Shown here piece by piece: positions 51,114-60,260 of a stretch of 64,000 nt of DNA. Made by a program: the position numbers and the translations under genes. The DNA is from Clostridium_AD sp050717515 (GTDB lineage Bacteria; Bacillota; Clostridia; Clostridiales; Clostridiaceae). The first letter of the stretch is position 1, and each line of letters starts with the position of its first letter. A model generated the notes under the pieces. It was not told the origin of the DNA. It saw only the letters and a program-made list of their open reading frames with translations, and ran no database searches. Where the stretch lies: positions 1-64,000 of the forward strand of contig NZ_JBOITL010000039.1 of the NCBI RefSeq assembly GCF_050717515.1, read 5' to 3'.

Positions 51114-51854
51114 TTAATTTACCCTTTCTAAATATATGTCTTTAAAAGTACTTTCCTGAAGCACTCTCACACTTCTAATTTTAATAAGTTCAAGTAATGC
51201 TAAAAACGTAACAATAACTTCTATTTTTGATGAGTACCCAATGATTAACTTTGAAAAATAGACTTTTCCAAATAAATCAAGTGCATCTTTCAATTCTTCC
51301 ATCTTATCTTCTATTTTGTATTCATCCACTAATATTTTTTTATTTATAATATTATCAACATTCATTTTATTTATATATTGTTGCATTAAATTGTTGTACA
51401 AATTATATAAATCAAGCATTGTAACATTTTTCAGAAAATCTATTTCTTTAGTGTTTTTATTATCTTCTTCAATTATTTCAGGTTTCTTACTAAACATTAT
51501 ACCTGCTCCTTGCTCTAGCATCTTCAAATTTTCAGCTATAACTTTATATTTCCTATATTCTATTAATTTATTTAACAATTCCGCTTCTATATCATTCTCT
51601 TCTTCTTTACTAATTTCTTCTTTATTTTTAGGTAGCAATCGTTTTGATTTAATTTGAATTAAAGTTGCAGCTATAACAATGAATTCTGATGTTACCTCTA
51701 AATCCATTTCTTTCATAGTTTTAATATGCTCCAGGTACTGACTCGTGATTTCATAAATATTAATGTCATAAATGTCCATCTCGTTTTTCTTAATAAGATG
51801 CAATAACAAGTCAAAGGGCCCTTCAAAATTAGTTACTTTTATACTTAATGGCAT
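51114..51854 (-). CDS. scpA: Segregation and condensation protein A
   Basis: The 246-residue kleisin starts at the ATG at 51854 behind GGAGA. The N-terminal SMC-neck binding region has FEGPFDLLLHLIKKNEMDIYDI, followed by ATLIQIKSKRLLPK. The C-terminal winged helix ends VTFLALLELIKIRSV. It bridges SMC heads together with ScpB. It is followed immediately by scpB. Length and motifs are normal for Clostridium. Confidence 0.94.
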   Translation of the reverse strand: MPLSIKVTNFEGPFDLLLHLIKKNEMDIYDINIYEITSQYLEHIKTMKEMDLEVTSEFIVIAATLIQIKSKRLLPKNKEEISKEEENDIEAELLNKLIEYRKYKVIAENLKMLEQGAGIMFSKKPEIIEEDNKNTKEIDFLKNVTMLDLYNLYNNLMQQYINKMNVDNIINKKILVDEYKIEDKMEELKDALDLFGKVYFSKLIIGYSSKIEVIVTFLALLELIKIRSVRVLQESTFKDIYLERVN

Positions 51855-52001
51855 GTACACTCTCTCCTAAATAAAAATTTAATTATAAAGAAATATGACA
51901 TTTATATTAATTTCTTTATATCAAGTTAATTTAAGTATAGTGCATCCTTTAAAAAATAACTAGTCAGTATAAAATTTAAAAGCAAAAATATACCGTTTTA
52001 T

Positions 52002-52043
52002 AAAAAATCAGCTTCTAAGCAAATAAGTTTTTGCCTAGAAGCT
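52002..52043 (-). terminator. Terminator of dacF-like gene
   Basis: On the minus strand AGCTTCTAGGCAAAA pairs with TTTGCTTAGAAGCT (52043-52010) and is followed by GATTTTTT (52009-52002). It is a typical rho-independent terminator 30 bases after the carboxypeptidase stop. Confidence 0.82.
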
Positions 52044-52072
52044 ATAGTTTTATATACAATAAGTGTATTAAT

Positions 52073-53254
52073 TTAAATTGCCCTGTCAAATAGGTCTGTA
52101 AAATTATTTTTAATATTATCCCATACTCTAGATTTTTTAATATCTCTATCACTATAGATAATAATCTTACCAAATAATTCATTATCAACATATATTTCAC
52201 ATAATCCAATTGCTACACCTTTTTTATACTCTTTAAGTCCTTCCTCTATAACAATTTTTTTGGTGATTTCATTTTTCCTACCTCTTTCAAGAGTTATAAG
52301 AAAATTATCTTGTGCTTTAGCCATTAGAAACTTATCCCCTTTCTTATTTAAAGGTATTTTTTCTAATTCTTCGTCTTTTGTAATCACTTTTTTAGTTTCA
52401 AATTTAGAGAATCCGTAGTTCATTAACATGCTAGCATCACTATTTCTTATTTTATAAGTTGGTGCACCCATAATTATTGCTAGCATTCTTACATTGTTTC
52501 TTAATGCAGTAGCGGATATACAGTATTTTGCCTCGTTTGTAAATCCAGTTTTAAGTCCATCGCAACCATCAAAAAATCTAACAAGCTTATTGTGATTTAC
52601 AAGACCTATAGGTGTCTTTCTACCCTCAGTAATAGTTTCCATATAAGTTCCTGAGTATTTCAATATTTTAGGATATTTCAATAGTTCTCTAGACATAATT
52701 GAAATATCGAAGGCCGAAGTAAGATGTCCATCTGCACTGAGTCCTGTACAGTTTTTAAAAGCAGTATCACTCATATTGAGACTTTTCGCTTTTTCATTCA
52801 TCATAGATACAAATGCACCTTCACTGCCCCCTAAATACTCAGCCATTGCCACTGCTGCATCATTTCCAGATGCAATAGCAATCCCTTTTAATATTTCTTC
52901 CACAGTTCTAATTTCACCAGTGTCAAGTATCATACTACTTCCACCCATTTTTTTTGAGTTTTCACTAATAGTTATTTTATCTTGTAATTTAATCTTGCCT
53001 GCATCTATAGCCTCCATAGCAAGTAGCATAGTCATTATTTTAGTTACTGAGGCTGGAGCAAATTTTTCATGAGAATTTTTTTCATATATTATTTTGCCAC
53101 TAGACGGTTCCATTAGTAGTGCCGACTTTGCTTCTACTATAATTCCACTATTAGCCTTATTTTCGCCTTCTGCCTTTGCTGAGATTGTAAAAACCTGTGC
53201 TGTAAAAATTAACGATAAAATTAAACATAATACATTTTTAATACTTCTTTTCAT
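52073..53254 (-). CDS. dacF: D-alanyl-D-alanine carboxypeptidase, DacF-like
   Basis: The 393-residue protein starts at the ATG at 53254 (MKRSIKNVLCLILSLIF) behind GAGGAGG; upstream in-frame starts have no ribosome binding site. It has a signal peptide ending near SAKAEG, then S69-V-T-K72, S129-G-N131 and K235-T-G, and a C-terminal beta domain and amphipathic tail (WDNIKNNFTDLF) for membrane anchoring. Its neighbours (scpAB, spoIIM, spo0A) match the usual dacF locus, where it modifies peptidoglycan during sporulation. Confidence 0.9.
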   Translation of the reverse strand: MKRSIKNVLCLILSLIFTAQVFTISAKAEGENKANSGIIVEAKSALLMEPSSGKIIYEKNSHEKFAPASVTKIMTMLLAMEAIDAGKIKLQDKITISENSKKMGGSSMILDTGEIRTVEEILKGIAIASGNDAAVAMAEYLGGSEGAFVSMMNEKAKSLNMSDTAFKNCTGLSADGHLTSAFDISIMSRELLKYPKILKYSGTYMETITEGRKTPIGLVNHNKLVRFFDGCDGLKTGFTNEAKYCISATALRNNVRMLAIIMGAPTYKIRNSDASMLMNYGFSKFETKKVITKDEELEKIPLNKKGDKFLMAKAQDNFLITLERGRKNEITKKIVIEEGLKEYKKGVAIGLCEIYVDNELFGKIIIYSDRDIKKSRVWDNIKNNFTDLFDRAI

Positions 53255-53401
53255 ATGTATCCTCCTCATGTTTTTTCCGCTAGACAACAATTATTAAGTG
53301 CTATCTACCTTGCTTAAAATTTATATCATTATTTTTACCAAGTTACCACAATATTATCACTATATATTAAAATAAAGTTAAAAAAATATTATACTCATAA
53401 A

Positions 53402-53441
53402 ACAAAAACCTGCCTTCATATTTGAAAGCTGGTTTTTTTTG
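53402..53441. terminator. Bidirectional terminator-like hairpin
   Basis: AAAACC-TGCCTTCA and TGAAAGCT-GGTTTT form an imperfect stem (about 53406-53437), flanked by A- and T-runs. It lies after the xerD remnant and upstream of dacF, and may end transcripts coming from spoIIM. Confidence 0.55.
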
Positions 53442-53467
53442 TTAAGTCATATCCTTCTGAAATGTCA

Positions 53468-53578
53468 TTAAGTTCTATTTGTCTTATGCCTAGGATGTAT
53501 GCTGTTATAAATTACTTCCATTTTACTTTTTTTCTTTATAGTTGAATAAATTTGATTTGTAGCTTCGAAGCTTATGAT
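53468..53578 (-). pseudogene. Remnant of the xerD 3' end
   Basis: Directly after the stop of the small membrane gene, the frame reads FEATNQIYSTIKKKSKMEV, then IYNSIHPRHK and a stop at 53468. This matches the C-terminus of XerD-type tyrosine recombinases, where 'STTQIYTHV-K-L-EVY-K-HPR' surrounds the catalytic tyrosine. Only about 36 codons remain. In clostridia xerD commonly lies between spoIIM and dacF, so it seems to have been deleted here; a functional copy may be elsewhere. Confidence 0.68.
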
Positions 53579-53806
53579 TTAACCTTTAAAAAATAAGTAA
53601 AATGTGAGAATATAGTTATAAACTAATTTATAATTTTTATCAACTAATTTGTAAACAAATATAGAATTTCTATAAATTTTCGTATTATTAATTAAACTTT
53701 GAAGCATGTAATCTACAGCTTTAGGCAATAAAATCCCAATTACTAGTAAAATAACAAAGCATTTAATCGTTAACATTACAAACCGCCATAACTCCTTGTG
53801 CTTCAT
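53579..53806 (-). CDS. Small membrane protein downstream of spoIIM (75 aa)
   Basis: The 75-residue protein has one clear N-terminal membrane helix (VMLTIKCFVILLVIGILLPKAV) and a second aromatic hydrophobic stretch at the end (YILTFYLFF). Its ATG overlaps the spoIIM stop, so it is coupled to spoIIM. The end abuts the xerD remnant, and the last residues may have been changed by that deletion. The function is unknown. Confidence 0.65.
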   Translation of the reverse strand: MKHKELWRFVMLTIKCFVILLVIGILLPKAVDYMLQSLINNTKIYRNSIFVYKLVDKNYKLVYNYILTFYLFFKG

Positions 53807-54453
53807 TTGCTTACGCTTCCCAAATTATTAATGAGTTTTTTTATAAAATATGGTGCAACATAAGATTCTATAATTATCCCTATAAATAAGAACGCTATTA
53901 GTACAATAAATATTATACTGTAATATATTATCCTGCTAGATATACTACTTGTCCCTTGTTTATTAAACTTGTCTTTAAGTAACATTATAGAAAATTCCAT
54001 TGATACTACAGATGCAAAAATAATACATGGAATATAAATCAAATTTTGAGGCAGAACCCCTAATACTGCAATTCCAATTCCATTTTTTCCAAGGCCACTA
54101 ATCATAAAACTAAATGTAAATCCTACTGTAAATCCCTTCAATAAATCAATGATTATGATTATTGGTATTCCCACAATAGTCAAGCCTAAAAACCAAATAA
54201 AAATAATCACAGGTAGATTATTTTTAAGTGATTGAAAAAATATCAATTTATAACTAATGCCATTTGTATTCGAAGGGTCAATAAAATTCATCAAATAATT
54301 TACTAAATCATTTTGTTCAATTTGCCCCATGTATTTCACACTATAGATTCCTAAAATTATACCTGTAAATACACAAAGAATACTTATAATATATAACCAA
54401 AAATTTTCTTGTATGTGCTTGTTTATATTACTTATTAGTGTATTAGATGACAT
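53803..54453 (-). CDS. spoIIM: Stage II sporulation protein M
   Basis: The 216-residue protein has five or six membrane segments and the SpoIIM pattern: FFQSLKNNLPVIIFIWFLGLTIVGIPIIIIID, in short SLKNNLPV and GLTIVGIP, then GLGKNGIGIAVLGVLPQNLIYIP. SpoIIM works with SpoIID and SpoIIP in peptidoglycan remodelling during engulfment. GGGGGAG precedes the ATG. It lies 200 bp downstream of spo0A but behind its own promoter region. Confidence 0.9.
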   Translation of the reverse strand: MSSNTLISNINKHIQENFWLYIISILCVFTGIILGIYSVKYMGQIEQNDLVNYLMNFIDPSNTNGISYKLIFFQSLKNNLPVIIFIWFLGLTIVGIPIIIIIDLLKGFTVGFTFSFMISGLGKNGIGIAVLGVLPQNLIYIPCIIFASVVSMEFSIMLLKDKFNKQGTSSISSRIIYYSIIFIVLIAFLFIGIIIESYVAPYFIKKLINNLGSVSK

Positions 54454-54634
54454 AAATTTCTCCCCCTTTGTTAATCACTTTTCTTGTTTATTAGTACTCC
54501 TGGTTGATTATAAAATTTAACGCAGATAATTATAATATTAATATTATAACTTAATTCATATTTATGATATCAAAGAGGGTTATATGCCTACTTAGTAATT
54601 TTTATATTAATTCTATAGTTTATTATAATCTAAA

Positions 54635-54677
54635 AATAATATAACCTATGTGCATAGTACACATAGGTTATATTATT
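54635..54677 (-). terminator. Terminator of spo0A
   Basis: A perfect 18-bp inverted repeat (54635-54652 and 54660-54677) with a seven-base loop ends three bases before the spo0A stop codon on the complementary side. It is followed by A/T-rich DNA and can terminate in both directions. Confidence 0.82.
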
Positions 54678-54679
54678 TA

Positions 54680-55495
54680 TTAACTTACTCTATTTTGTAA
54701 TCTTAGCTTATCAGCTACCATAGCTATAAATTCGCTATTGGTTGGCTTTCCTTTAGCATTGTGTATGGTATAACCAAATATCTTATTTATAGTTTCAACT
54801 TGACCACGTCCCCAGGCTACTTCTATAGCATGCCTTATTGCTCTCTCTACTCTACTAGCAGTTGTATTGAATTTTTTAGCAATAGATGGATATAACTCTT
54901 TTGTTACTGCAGATAAAAGTTCAATGTCGTTTACTACCATAGTTATTGCTTCTCTTAGATACATATAACCTTTAATATGAGCCGGAACACCAATTTCATG
55001 AATTATACTTGTGATTTCAGCTTCTAAGTCCATTGGTTCATTACGACTAGTTTTTCTAGGTTCATTTGTGTCAATAAATGAAATTGATTTCTTAGTATGA
55101 TCACTTGAAATTGTATTATTAAACATCTGTCTTATTCTTTTTGTAAAAACATCCATATCGAAAGGTTTTACTACATAATAATCTGCTCCCAAAGTAATAG
55201 CTCTTTGAGTAATTTTATCTTGACCTACCGCAGATAATACTATTATTTTAGGTATTGGATCAAGATCCATGCCTCCCAATCTCTCTAGTACACCAAGACC
55301 ATCTAAATGAGGCATTATTATGTCTAGTACTACTAAATCAGGTTTTCTCTCTTTTATTAATTTAAGAGCTTCTATCCCGTCTTTCGCAATGCCTGTAACC
55401 ACAATATCCCTTTGACTTAACAGATAATCATTTAATATATTACAGAATTCTTTATTATCATCTGCAATCAGTACACTAATTCTAGGTTCTTCCAT
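54680..55495 (-). CDS. spo0A: Sporulation master regulator Spo0A
   Basis: The 271-residue protein starts at the ATG at 55495 (MEEPRISVLIADDNKEF) behind AAGGGGGAG. The receiver domain has D12/D13, the phosphorylation site D58 (LVVLDIIMP), S88 and K110. The C-terminal DNA-binding domain has the family-specific ITSIIHEIGVPAHIKGYMYLREAI, in short HEIGVPAHIKGY, and SRVERAIRHAIEVAW recognition helix. It controls entry into sporulation. A sigma-H-type promoter and an 0A box lie upstream. Confidence 0.96.
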   Translation of the reverse strand: MEEPRISVLIADDNKEFCNILNDYLLSQRDIVVTGIAKDGIEALKLIKERKPDLVVLDIIMPHLDGLGVLERLGGMDLDPIPKIIVLSAVGQDKITQRAITLGADYYVVKPFDMDVFTKRIRQMFNNTISSDHTKKSISFIDTNEPRKTSRNEPMDLEAEITSIIHEIGVPAHIKGYMYLREAITMVVNDIELLSAVTKELYPSIAKKFNTTASRVERAIRHAIEVAWGRGQVETINKIFGYTIHNAKGKPTNSEFIAMVADKLRLQNRVS

Positions 55496-55549
55496 ATTAT
55501 AACTCCCCCTTACAAATAAATTACTATTTACCATAACTTAACAAATTAT

Positions 55550-55578
55550 AAATTCGACAAAAGAATTTTAATTCCTTC
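55550..55578 (-). promoter_or_regulatory. Sigma-H promoter of spo0A with overlapping 0A box
   Basis: On the minus strand GAAGGAATT (55578-55570) and GTCGAATTT (55558-55550) are separated by 11 bp, matching the sigma-H consensus RnAGGAwww / RnnGAATww. TGTCGAA (55559-55553), a full-match 0A box, overlaps the -10 element, so Spo0A should bind its own promoter. The ATG is 55 bp downstream. Confidence 0.78.
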
Positions 55579-55630
55579 TAATATTGAAAAAATTTACAAA
55601 TAAATAATTATTTATTAATATTTGCAAAAT

Positions 55631-55654
55631 AAAAGATAGCATTTGCTATCCTTT
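55631..55654 (-). terminator. Terminator of spoIVB
   Basis: On the minus strand AAAGGATAGC-AAAT-GCTATCTTTT forms a six-bp GC-containing core extended by A-T pairs, followed by TTTTATTTTG. It lies 45 bp after the spoIVB stop and before the spo0A promoter. Confidence 0.72.
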
Positions 55655-55698
55655 ACCTTTTAATTTCTATTTTACCTCTTTTTTTTTAAAATTGCTAG

Positions 55699-56913
55699 TT
55701 ATTTTGATAATATGCCCGCATCTTTAAGCATCCACTCTATATATATTCCATATCCCATGTCAGGCTTGTTAATTAAAACATGGGTAACCGCTCCAATAAT
55801 TTTATTGCTTTGAATTATTGGACTACCGCTCATACCCTGCACTATACCTCCAGTTTTTTCTAAAAGCCTAGGGTCTGTAATTTTAATAATCATGCTTTTA
55901 GATCCAGATGTATTTTGAGATAATAGTTTCTGAATTTCTATTTGGAACAATTCTGGTTCATTACCATTTATAGTAGTTAAAATTTCAGCTTTCCCTTCTT
56001 TAATTTCATTTCTTAGACCTATTTTCATAGGCTTACTAAATTTACTATTTATAAGGCTTTTAGTTCCATCCCCAAATATACCACATTCTGTGTTACTTAT
56101 TATTTGTCCTTTAGTTTTATTTTCATCAATAAAAAGGCCTCTTAATTCTCCTGGATTCCCTCTTGTTCCTTTTTTTATAGATACAATATTAGATGATACA
56201 ATTACTCCATTACTCACACTTAGTATTGTTCCAGTATCAGCATCTGTAATAGGGTGACCCAGCGCCGCGAATTTTTTAGTTTTATCATCATATAAAGTTA
56301 GTGTTCCAACGCCAGCTGTTGAATCCCTTACCCATAGTCCTAGTTTTCGCTTCCCATCTTTAGAATCAACTGCAGGTTTAACCTTGATTTCAAAAGTGTT
56401 TGAATTGTTTTTTCGTTGTATTTTAAGAGTGATTTCTGAGTTACTTTCTCTATTTATAAATCTTGTTACATCTTCGGCATGATTTATTTCATCATCATTT
56501 ATTTTTATTATGCTATCTCCTATTTGCACACCTGAAGTTGCTGCCGGACTTGCTATTTTGCCTTTCACACTATCAATATCAGATAAAGCTACAACTAAGA
56601 CACCTTTAATGTTTAATTTAACACCAATTGGTTGTCCTCCTGGATAAACCATAATTTCTGCTTTGTTTTTTGCGAAAATGGGTTTCACTTCTAAACGCTC
56701 TGAGGAATTTACGTATACATCTTTGTTTGTGTTAATTATATTTGTACTAATAGAGATACTGTCTTTTACTTGTTTCATTTTTGTAATTTGGTTAGAATCC
56801 ATTGGTATATGGGCTCTGGCAACAATATTGTTTTGAGCTTTAAAATATGCACTTAAAGTAATAATTACTAGAGGTATCATAATCAAGCATACTAAATTTA
56901 ATTTTTTCTTCAT
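55699..56913 (-). CDS. spoIVB: SpoIVB serine peptidase
   Basis: The 404-residue protein has an N-terminal signal anchor (LVCLIMIPLVIITLSAYF), a PDZ domain (about residues 105-185, with VQIGDSIIKINDDEIN) and an S55 peptidase domain. The catalytic histidine is in ALGHPITDADTG and the catalytic Ser364 in GMSGSPII. SpoIVB is secreted from the forespore and activates the SpoIVFB/pro-sigma-K checkpoint in Bacillus. It lies between recN and spo0A, the usual arrangement. AAGGAGG precedes the ATG. Confidence 0.94.
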   Translation of the reverse strand: MKKKLNLVCLIMIPLVIITLSAYFKAQNNIVARAHIPMDSNQITKMKQVKDSISISTNIINTNKDVYVNSSERLEVKPIFAKNKAEIMVYPGGQPIGVKLNIKGVLVVALSDIDSVKGKIASPAATSGVQIGDSIIKINDDEINHAEDVTRFINRESNSEITLKIQRKNNSNTFEIKVKPAVDSKDGKRKLGLWVRDSTAGVGTLTLYDDKTKKFAALGHPITDADTGTILSVSNGVIVSSNIVSIKKGTRGNPGELRGLFIDENKTKGQIISNTECGIFGDGTKSLINSKFSKPMKIGLRNEIKEGKAEILTTINGNEPELFQIEIQKLLSQNTSGSKSMIIKITDPRLLEKTGGIVQGMSGSPIIQSNKIIGAVTHVLINKPDMGYGIYIEWMLKDAGILSK

Positions 56914-57163
56914 GTACTTTACCTCCTTCTCTTATAGTTATGACTTTAATTTACCCTCCAATTCTCCACATTATCCTATAATATTAATTCAATAATAGTC
57001 AAAGAAATAGATTGAAAACTAATTTATCATAAATTAAAAAAATTGTTCTGTATTTCAATTATTTTCACATTTCTTTATAATCACATAGGTGAAAATTTTT
57101 TATTATATAAATACCAACATTATTTTCTTGTTTACTATGGTTTTTTAAAAATTAAAACCACCA

Positions 57164-57201
57164 ATAAAAAAAATAAAGCCACCAATGGTGACTTTATTTT
57201 T
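57164..57201 (-). terminator. Terminator of recN in the recN-spoIVB gap
   Basis: On the minus strand AATAAAGTCACC-att-GGTGGCTTTATT (57198-57172) is a 12-bp stem with one G-U-type mismatch, followed by TTTTTTTATTGG. It ends the dxs-recN operon. The rest of the 329-bp gap (56914-57242) is AT-rich, with no gene, and should contain the spoIVB promoter, which I could not define. Confidence 0.8.
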
Positions 57202-57242
57202 CCCTATAAAAGATATTTTTATTACTATATTGTTTTTTTAAA

Positions 57243-58931
57243 TTAAATAGACTTTTGTTTTTTTGCCATATTTATCATTTCTTTAGAATTTTCTAAAGTT
57301 AATTTTGTAACCTCGGTCCCACCTATCATTCTAGCTATTTCTTGTTGTTTTTCACCATCATTCATTTTTATAATACTAGTATAAGTTTTATCATTTTTAA
57401 CGTTTTTGGATATTAAATAATTCGTATCTGCCATACTAGCTATTTGCGGCAAATGAGTTACGCAAAAAATTTGATGATTTTTAGATATTAAATACATTTT
57501 TTCGGCAACACATTGTGCAATTCTACCACTAATACCAGTATCTATTTCATCAAATATAACAGTAGGTATTTCATCCTTATCAACGAATACTGTTTTAAGA
57601 GCAAGCATTATTCGCGATAATTCTCCCCCAGACACTATATCTTCCAGTGGACTCAGTGGTTCTCCTGGGTTAGTAGATATACAAAATTGAACCTTATCAC
57701 ATCCATTTTCATAAAATTCATCTTGCAATTTTACTTCTATGTAAAATTTACTTTTTTCAAGTCCAATATAATTTAATTCATCTTTAATTTTATCTTGAAG
57801 ATCTTTTGAAATATCACATCTAATTTCATGAATCTCACTGCCTAAAATCCTCATTTCACCCTCGTAAACTATTTTTTCTTTTTGAAGACCACTGATTATT
57901 TCACCACTATTAGTTAATTCTTCATATTCAGCTTCAATTTTTTCTTTATACTCATAAATGTCTTCAATAGTGGGTCCATACTTCCTCTTGCAAATGTTAA
58001 TTTGATTTATTCTGCTATTCAAATATTCTAATTCTTTTTCATCATAATAAATTGTCTCTTTTAAGTTTCGGAGGTCTGTAATATTTTCTTCTATATTATA
58101 GTAGCTTTCTTCTATAGAATCCGTAATTGTTTTTATCTTTTCCAAATGTTTTTCTATGGTTCGGAGTTCCTTAATAGCAATAGCTAAATTGTAAAAAACA
58201 GAAGTATTTTCCTCATCGTTAATATACAACAATCCATAACTTTTTGATAAATGTTTCTCCAATTTCTCAGCATTACTGATGATTGCATATTTTTCTAAAA
58301 GTTCTGAGTCTTCACCAATTTTTATATTAGCGCTCTTAATTTCTTCTATTTGGTAATTTAAGAAATCAATTCTCTTTTCACGCTGGCCTTCATTTCCTTC
58401 AAGCTTGTGAATCCTGTTTTTAATCTCAGTAAGCCTTGCATATTTCTCATTATATATAACAAGAACCGCATTAATCTTATCATCCCCAAAGGAATCCACA
58501 TAAAATATATGATTACCACTATCTAATAAATTATGATTATCATGTTGACCATGAATATCAAGTAAGGTCTTACTAATATATTTAACCTTTGATAGTAGCA
58601 ATGATTTACCATTAACTTTAGCAATACTTTTTCCAGATTGAAATGTTTCGCGACTTACAATTACCATGTCTTCATAATCAATTTCCATCTCATCTAGTGC
58701 ACTTTTATTATTTTTATTATCGATGGTAAATATAGCTTCAACATAAGTTTTATTTTCCCCTGTCCTAATTGTGTTTTTATTGAATTTCCCACCTAATACA
58801 TAATTTATAGCATCAATCAAAATTGATTTTCCTGCTCCTGTTTCACCAGAAAGCACGTTAAATCCCCCTTCAAAATTAATACTTAAATTTTCAATTAGAG
58901 CAAAATTTTTAATATTTAATTGTAGGAGCAT
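57243..58931 (-). CDS. recN: DNA repair protein RecN
   Basis: The 562-residue SMC-like ATPase has Walker A SGETGAGKSILIDAI, a long coiled-coil middle, the ABC signature VSGGELSRIMLALK, and Walker B VIFDEIDTGISGRIAQ, followed by QIFCVTHLPQIASMAD. RecN acts early in double-strand break repair. TAGGAGGAG precedes the ATG. It is the last gene of the argR-recN cluster, 11 bp after argR. Confidence 0.95.
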   Translation of the reverse strand: MLLQLNIKNFALIENLSINFEGGFNVLSGETGAGKSILIDAINYVLGGKFNKNTIRTGENKTYVEAIFTIDNKNNKSALDEMEIDYEDMVIVSRETFQSGKSIAKVNGKSLLLSKVKYISKTLLDIHGQHDNHNLLDSGNHIFYVDSFGDDKINAVLVIYNEKYARLTEIKNRIHKLEGNEGQREKRIDFLNYQIEEIKSANIKIGEDSELLEKYAIISNAEKLEKHLSKSYGLLYINDEENTSVFYNLAIAIKELRTIEKHLEKIKTITDSIEESYYNIEENITDLRNLKETIYYDEKELEYLNSRINQINICKRKYGPTIEDIYEYKEKIEAEYEELTNSGEIISGLQKEKIVYEGEMRILGSEIHEIRCDISKDLQDKIKDELNYIGLEKSKFYIEVKLQDEFYENGCDKVQFCISTNPGEPLSPLEDIVSGGELSRIMLALKTVFVDKDEIPTVIFDEIDTGISGRIAQCVAEKMYLISKNHQIFCVTHLPQIASMADTNYLISKNVKNDKTYTSIIKMNDGEKQQEIARMIGGTEVTKLTLENSKEMINMAKKQKSI

Positions 58932-58942
58932 ACTGACTCCTC

Positions 58943-59395
58943 CTATTCGCTAATCATTTTTTTGATTTTTTGAACTATCTCTTTTGTATCTTCTTCGCGC
59001 CTAACTAAAATAAAAACAGTATTATCCCCAGCTAAAGTTCCTACAATACCATTGAATTTTAAAGAATCTAAAGCTTCAGCAGCAGCAGGAGCAGCTCCTG
59101 CTATAGTTTTTAAAACTATAAATTTATCTACATGGTCAACATAAAGCACGGTTTGACAAAAAATATTAACCAATTTATTTGATAAGAAACTATCCTCTGG
59201 AGAAATAGTAGAATATTTGTGAGTTCCATGTGAATTCATAACCTTAATTAATTTTAATTCTTTTATGTCTCTAGAAACTGTTGCTTGAGTAATATCAAAA
59301 CCTTTACTTCTTAGCTGCTCTGCTAGCTGTTCTTGAGTTTCAACTTCTCTAGCCTGAATGATTTCAATTATTTTCGCATGACGTGCAATCTTCAT
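58943..59395 (-). CDS. argR: Arginine repressor ArgR
   Basis: The 150-residue protein has an N-terminal winged helix (ETQEQLAEQLRSKGFDITQATVSRDIKELKL, recognisable by TQATVSRDIKEL) and a C-terminal hexamerisation and arginine-binding domain (KTIAGAAPAAAEALDSL and GTLAGDNTVFILVR). It represses arginine biosynthesis with L-arginine as co-repressor. Its start overlaps the 3' end of nadK by 32 bases, so translation is coupled. Confidence 0.95.
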   Translation of the reverse strand: MKIARHAKIIEIIQAREVETQEQLAEQLRSKGFDITQATVSRDIKELKLIKVMNSHGTHKYSTISPEDSFLSNKLVNIFCQTVLYVDHVDKFIVLKTIAGAAPAAAEALDSLKFNGIVGTLAGDNTVFILVRREEDTKEIVQKIKKMISE

Positions 59396-60245
59396 TTTTT
59401 TCTCCCTCGCAATCTGTAGTTCTAGAAATTATTTTTTTTCTTAAAATTTCAAAATAATTATAATCATTAAATTTCACCAATCTACATTTTTCATTTGAAA
59501 CACTTACTAATATTTTCTCATAGTTATTTAGCTTTATCGCACGTTGTCCATCCAGTGTCAAAAATATACTTTCATGTTCACTTTTTATGTTTATAGATAT
59601 TTCACTTTTACAGTCCAGCACTATAGTTCTCATAGATAGTGATAATGGGCAAATAGGTGTTACAGCTATAACATCTAGATTAGGATAAATTATAGGACCA
59701 CCTGCTGATAGGGAATATGCTGTAGAACCTGTTGGCGTAGCTATTATTAGCCCATCCCCCGTAAAATCAATATAGAACTTACTATCTATGTGAAGTTCAT
59801 ATTTAACAACTCTGGCTAGCGTCCCCTTCGATACTACTATATCATTTAAAGCAGTATATTCTTCTTGATTATCTCTACCAGGCAATGTACAATTGAGAAT
59901 CATTCTGTCTTCCACATAATAATCATCTTCAATAAGTTTTTTCATAGCCTTTTCAAATTCGTTTAGCTCCACACTGGAAAGAAACCCTAAATTACCTATA
60001 TTCACTCCGAGTATTGGAATACTCGAGTTATTTAAATTTCTAGATGTTCTTAAAATAGTTCCATCTCCACCTAATGCTATAATAATATCTAAATCCTTAT
60101 ATTTTATATTTTCAAGACCAATTGAATCTTTAAACATAAATATGTTAGTTTCATCAATATATTTGCTAATAATATTTTTTACATATTTAATTATTTTGCC
60201 CTCTTTGTCCTTTGTGGTATTTATATTAATGCCAATGCTTTTCAT
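59364..60245 (-). CDS. nadK: NAD kinase
   Basis: The 293-residue protein has the NAD kinase motif IIALGGDGTILR (G59-T63 region), NIGNLGFLSSVE, the substrate loop TPTGSTAYSLSAGGPI and LTLDGQ near the C-terminus. It phosphorylates NAD to NADP in the cytosol. A cysteine-containing acidic tail (DCEGEKNEDCTSCENN) extends beyond the usual end and overlaps argR. It lies between tlyA and argR, as in other clostridia. Confidence 0.95.
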   Translation of the reverse strand: MKSIGININTTKDKEGKIIKYVKNIISKYIDETNIFMFKDSIGLENIKYKDLDIIIALGGDGTILRTSRNLNNSSIPILGVNIGNLGFLSSVELNEFEKAMKKLIEDDYYVEDRMILNCTLPGRDNQEEYTALNDIVVSKGTLARVVKYELHIDSKFYIDFTGDGLIIATPTGSTAYSLSAGGPIIYPNLDVIAVTPICPLSLSMRTIVLDCKSEISINIKSEHESIFLTLDGQRAIKLNNYEKILVSVSNEKCRLVKFNDYNYFEILRKKIISRTTDCEGEKNEDCTSCENN

Positions 60246-60260
60246 AGTTCCCCCTTACCC

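Noticed and set aside
45937..53471. Shared 20-bp string TCCTTCTGAAATGTC-TTAA near 45937 and 53451
   Set aside because: One isolated match in AT-rich DNA is near chance level, and the two contexts (58-residue gene, xerD remnant end) are unrelated.
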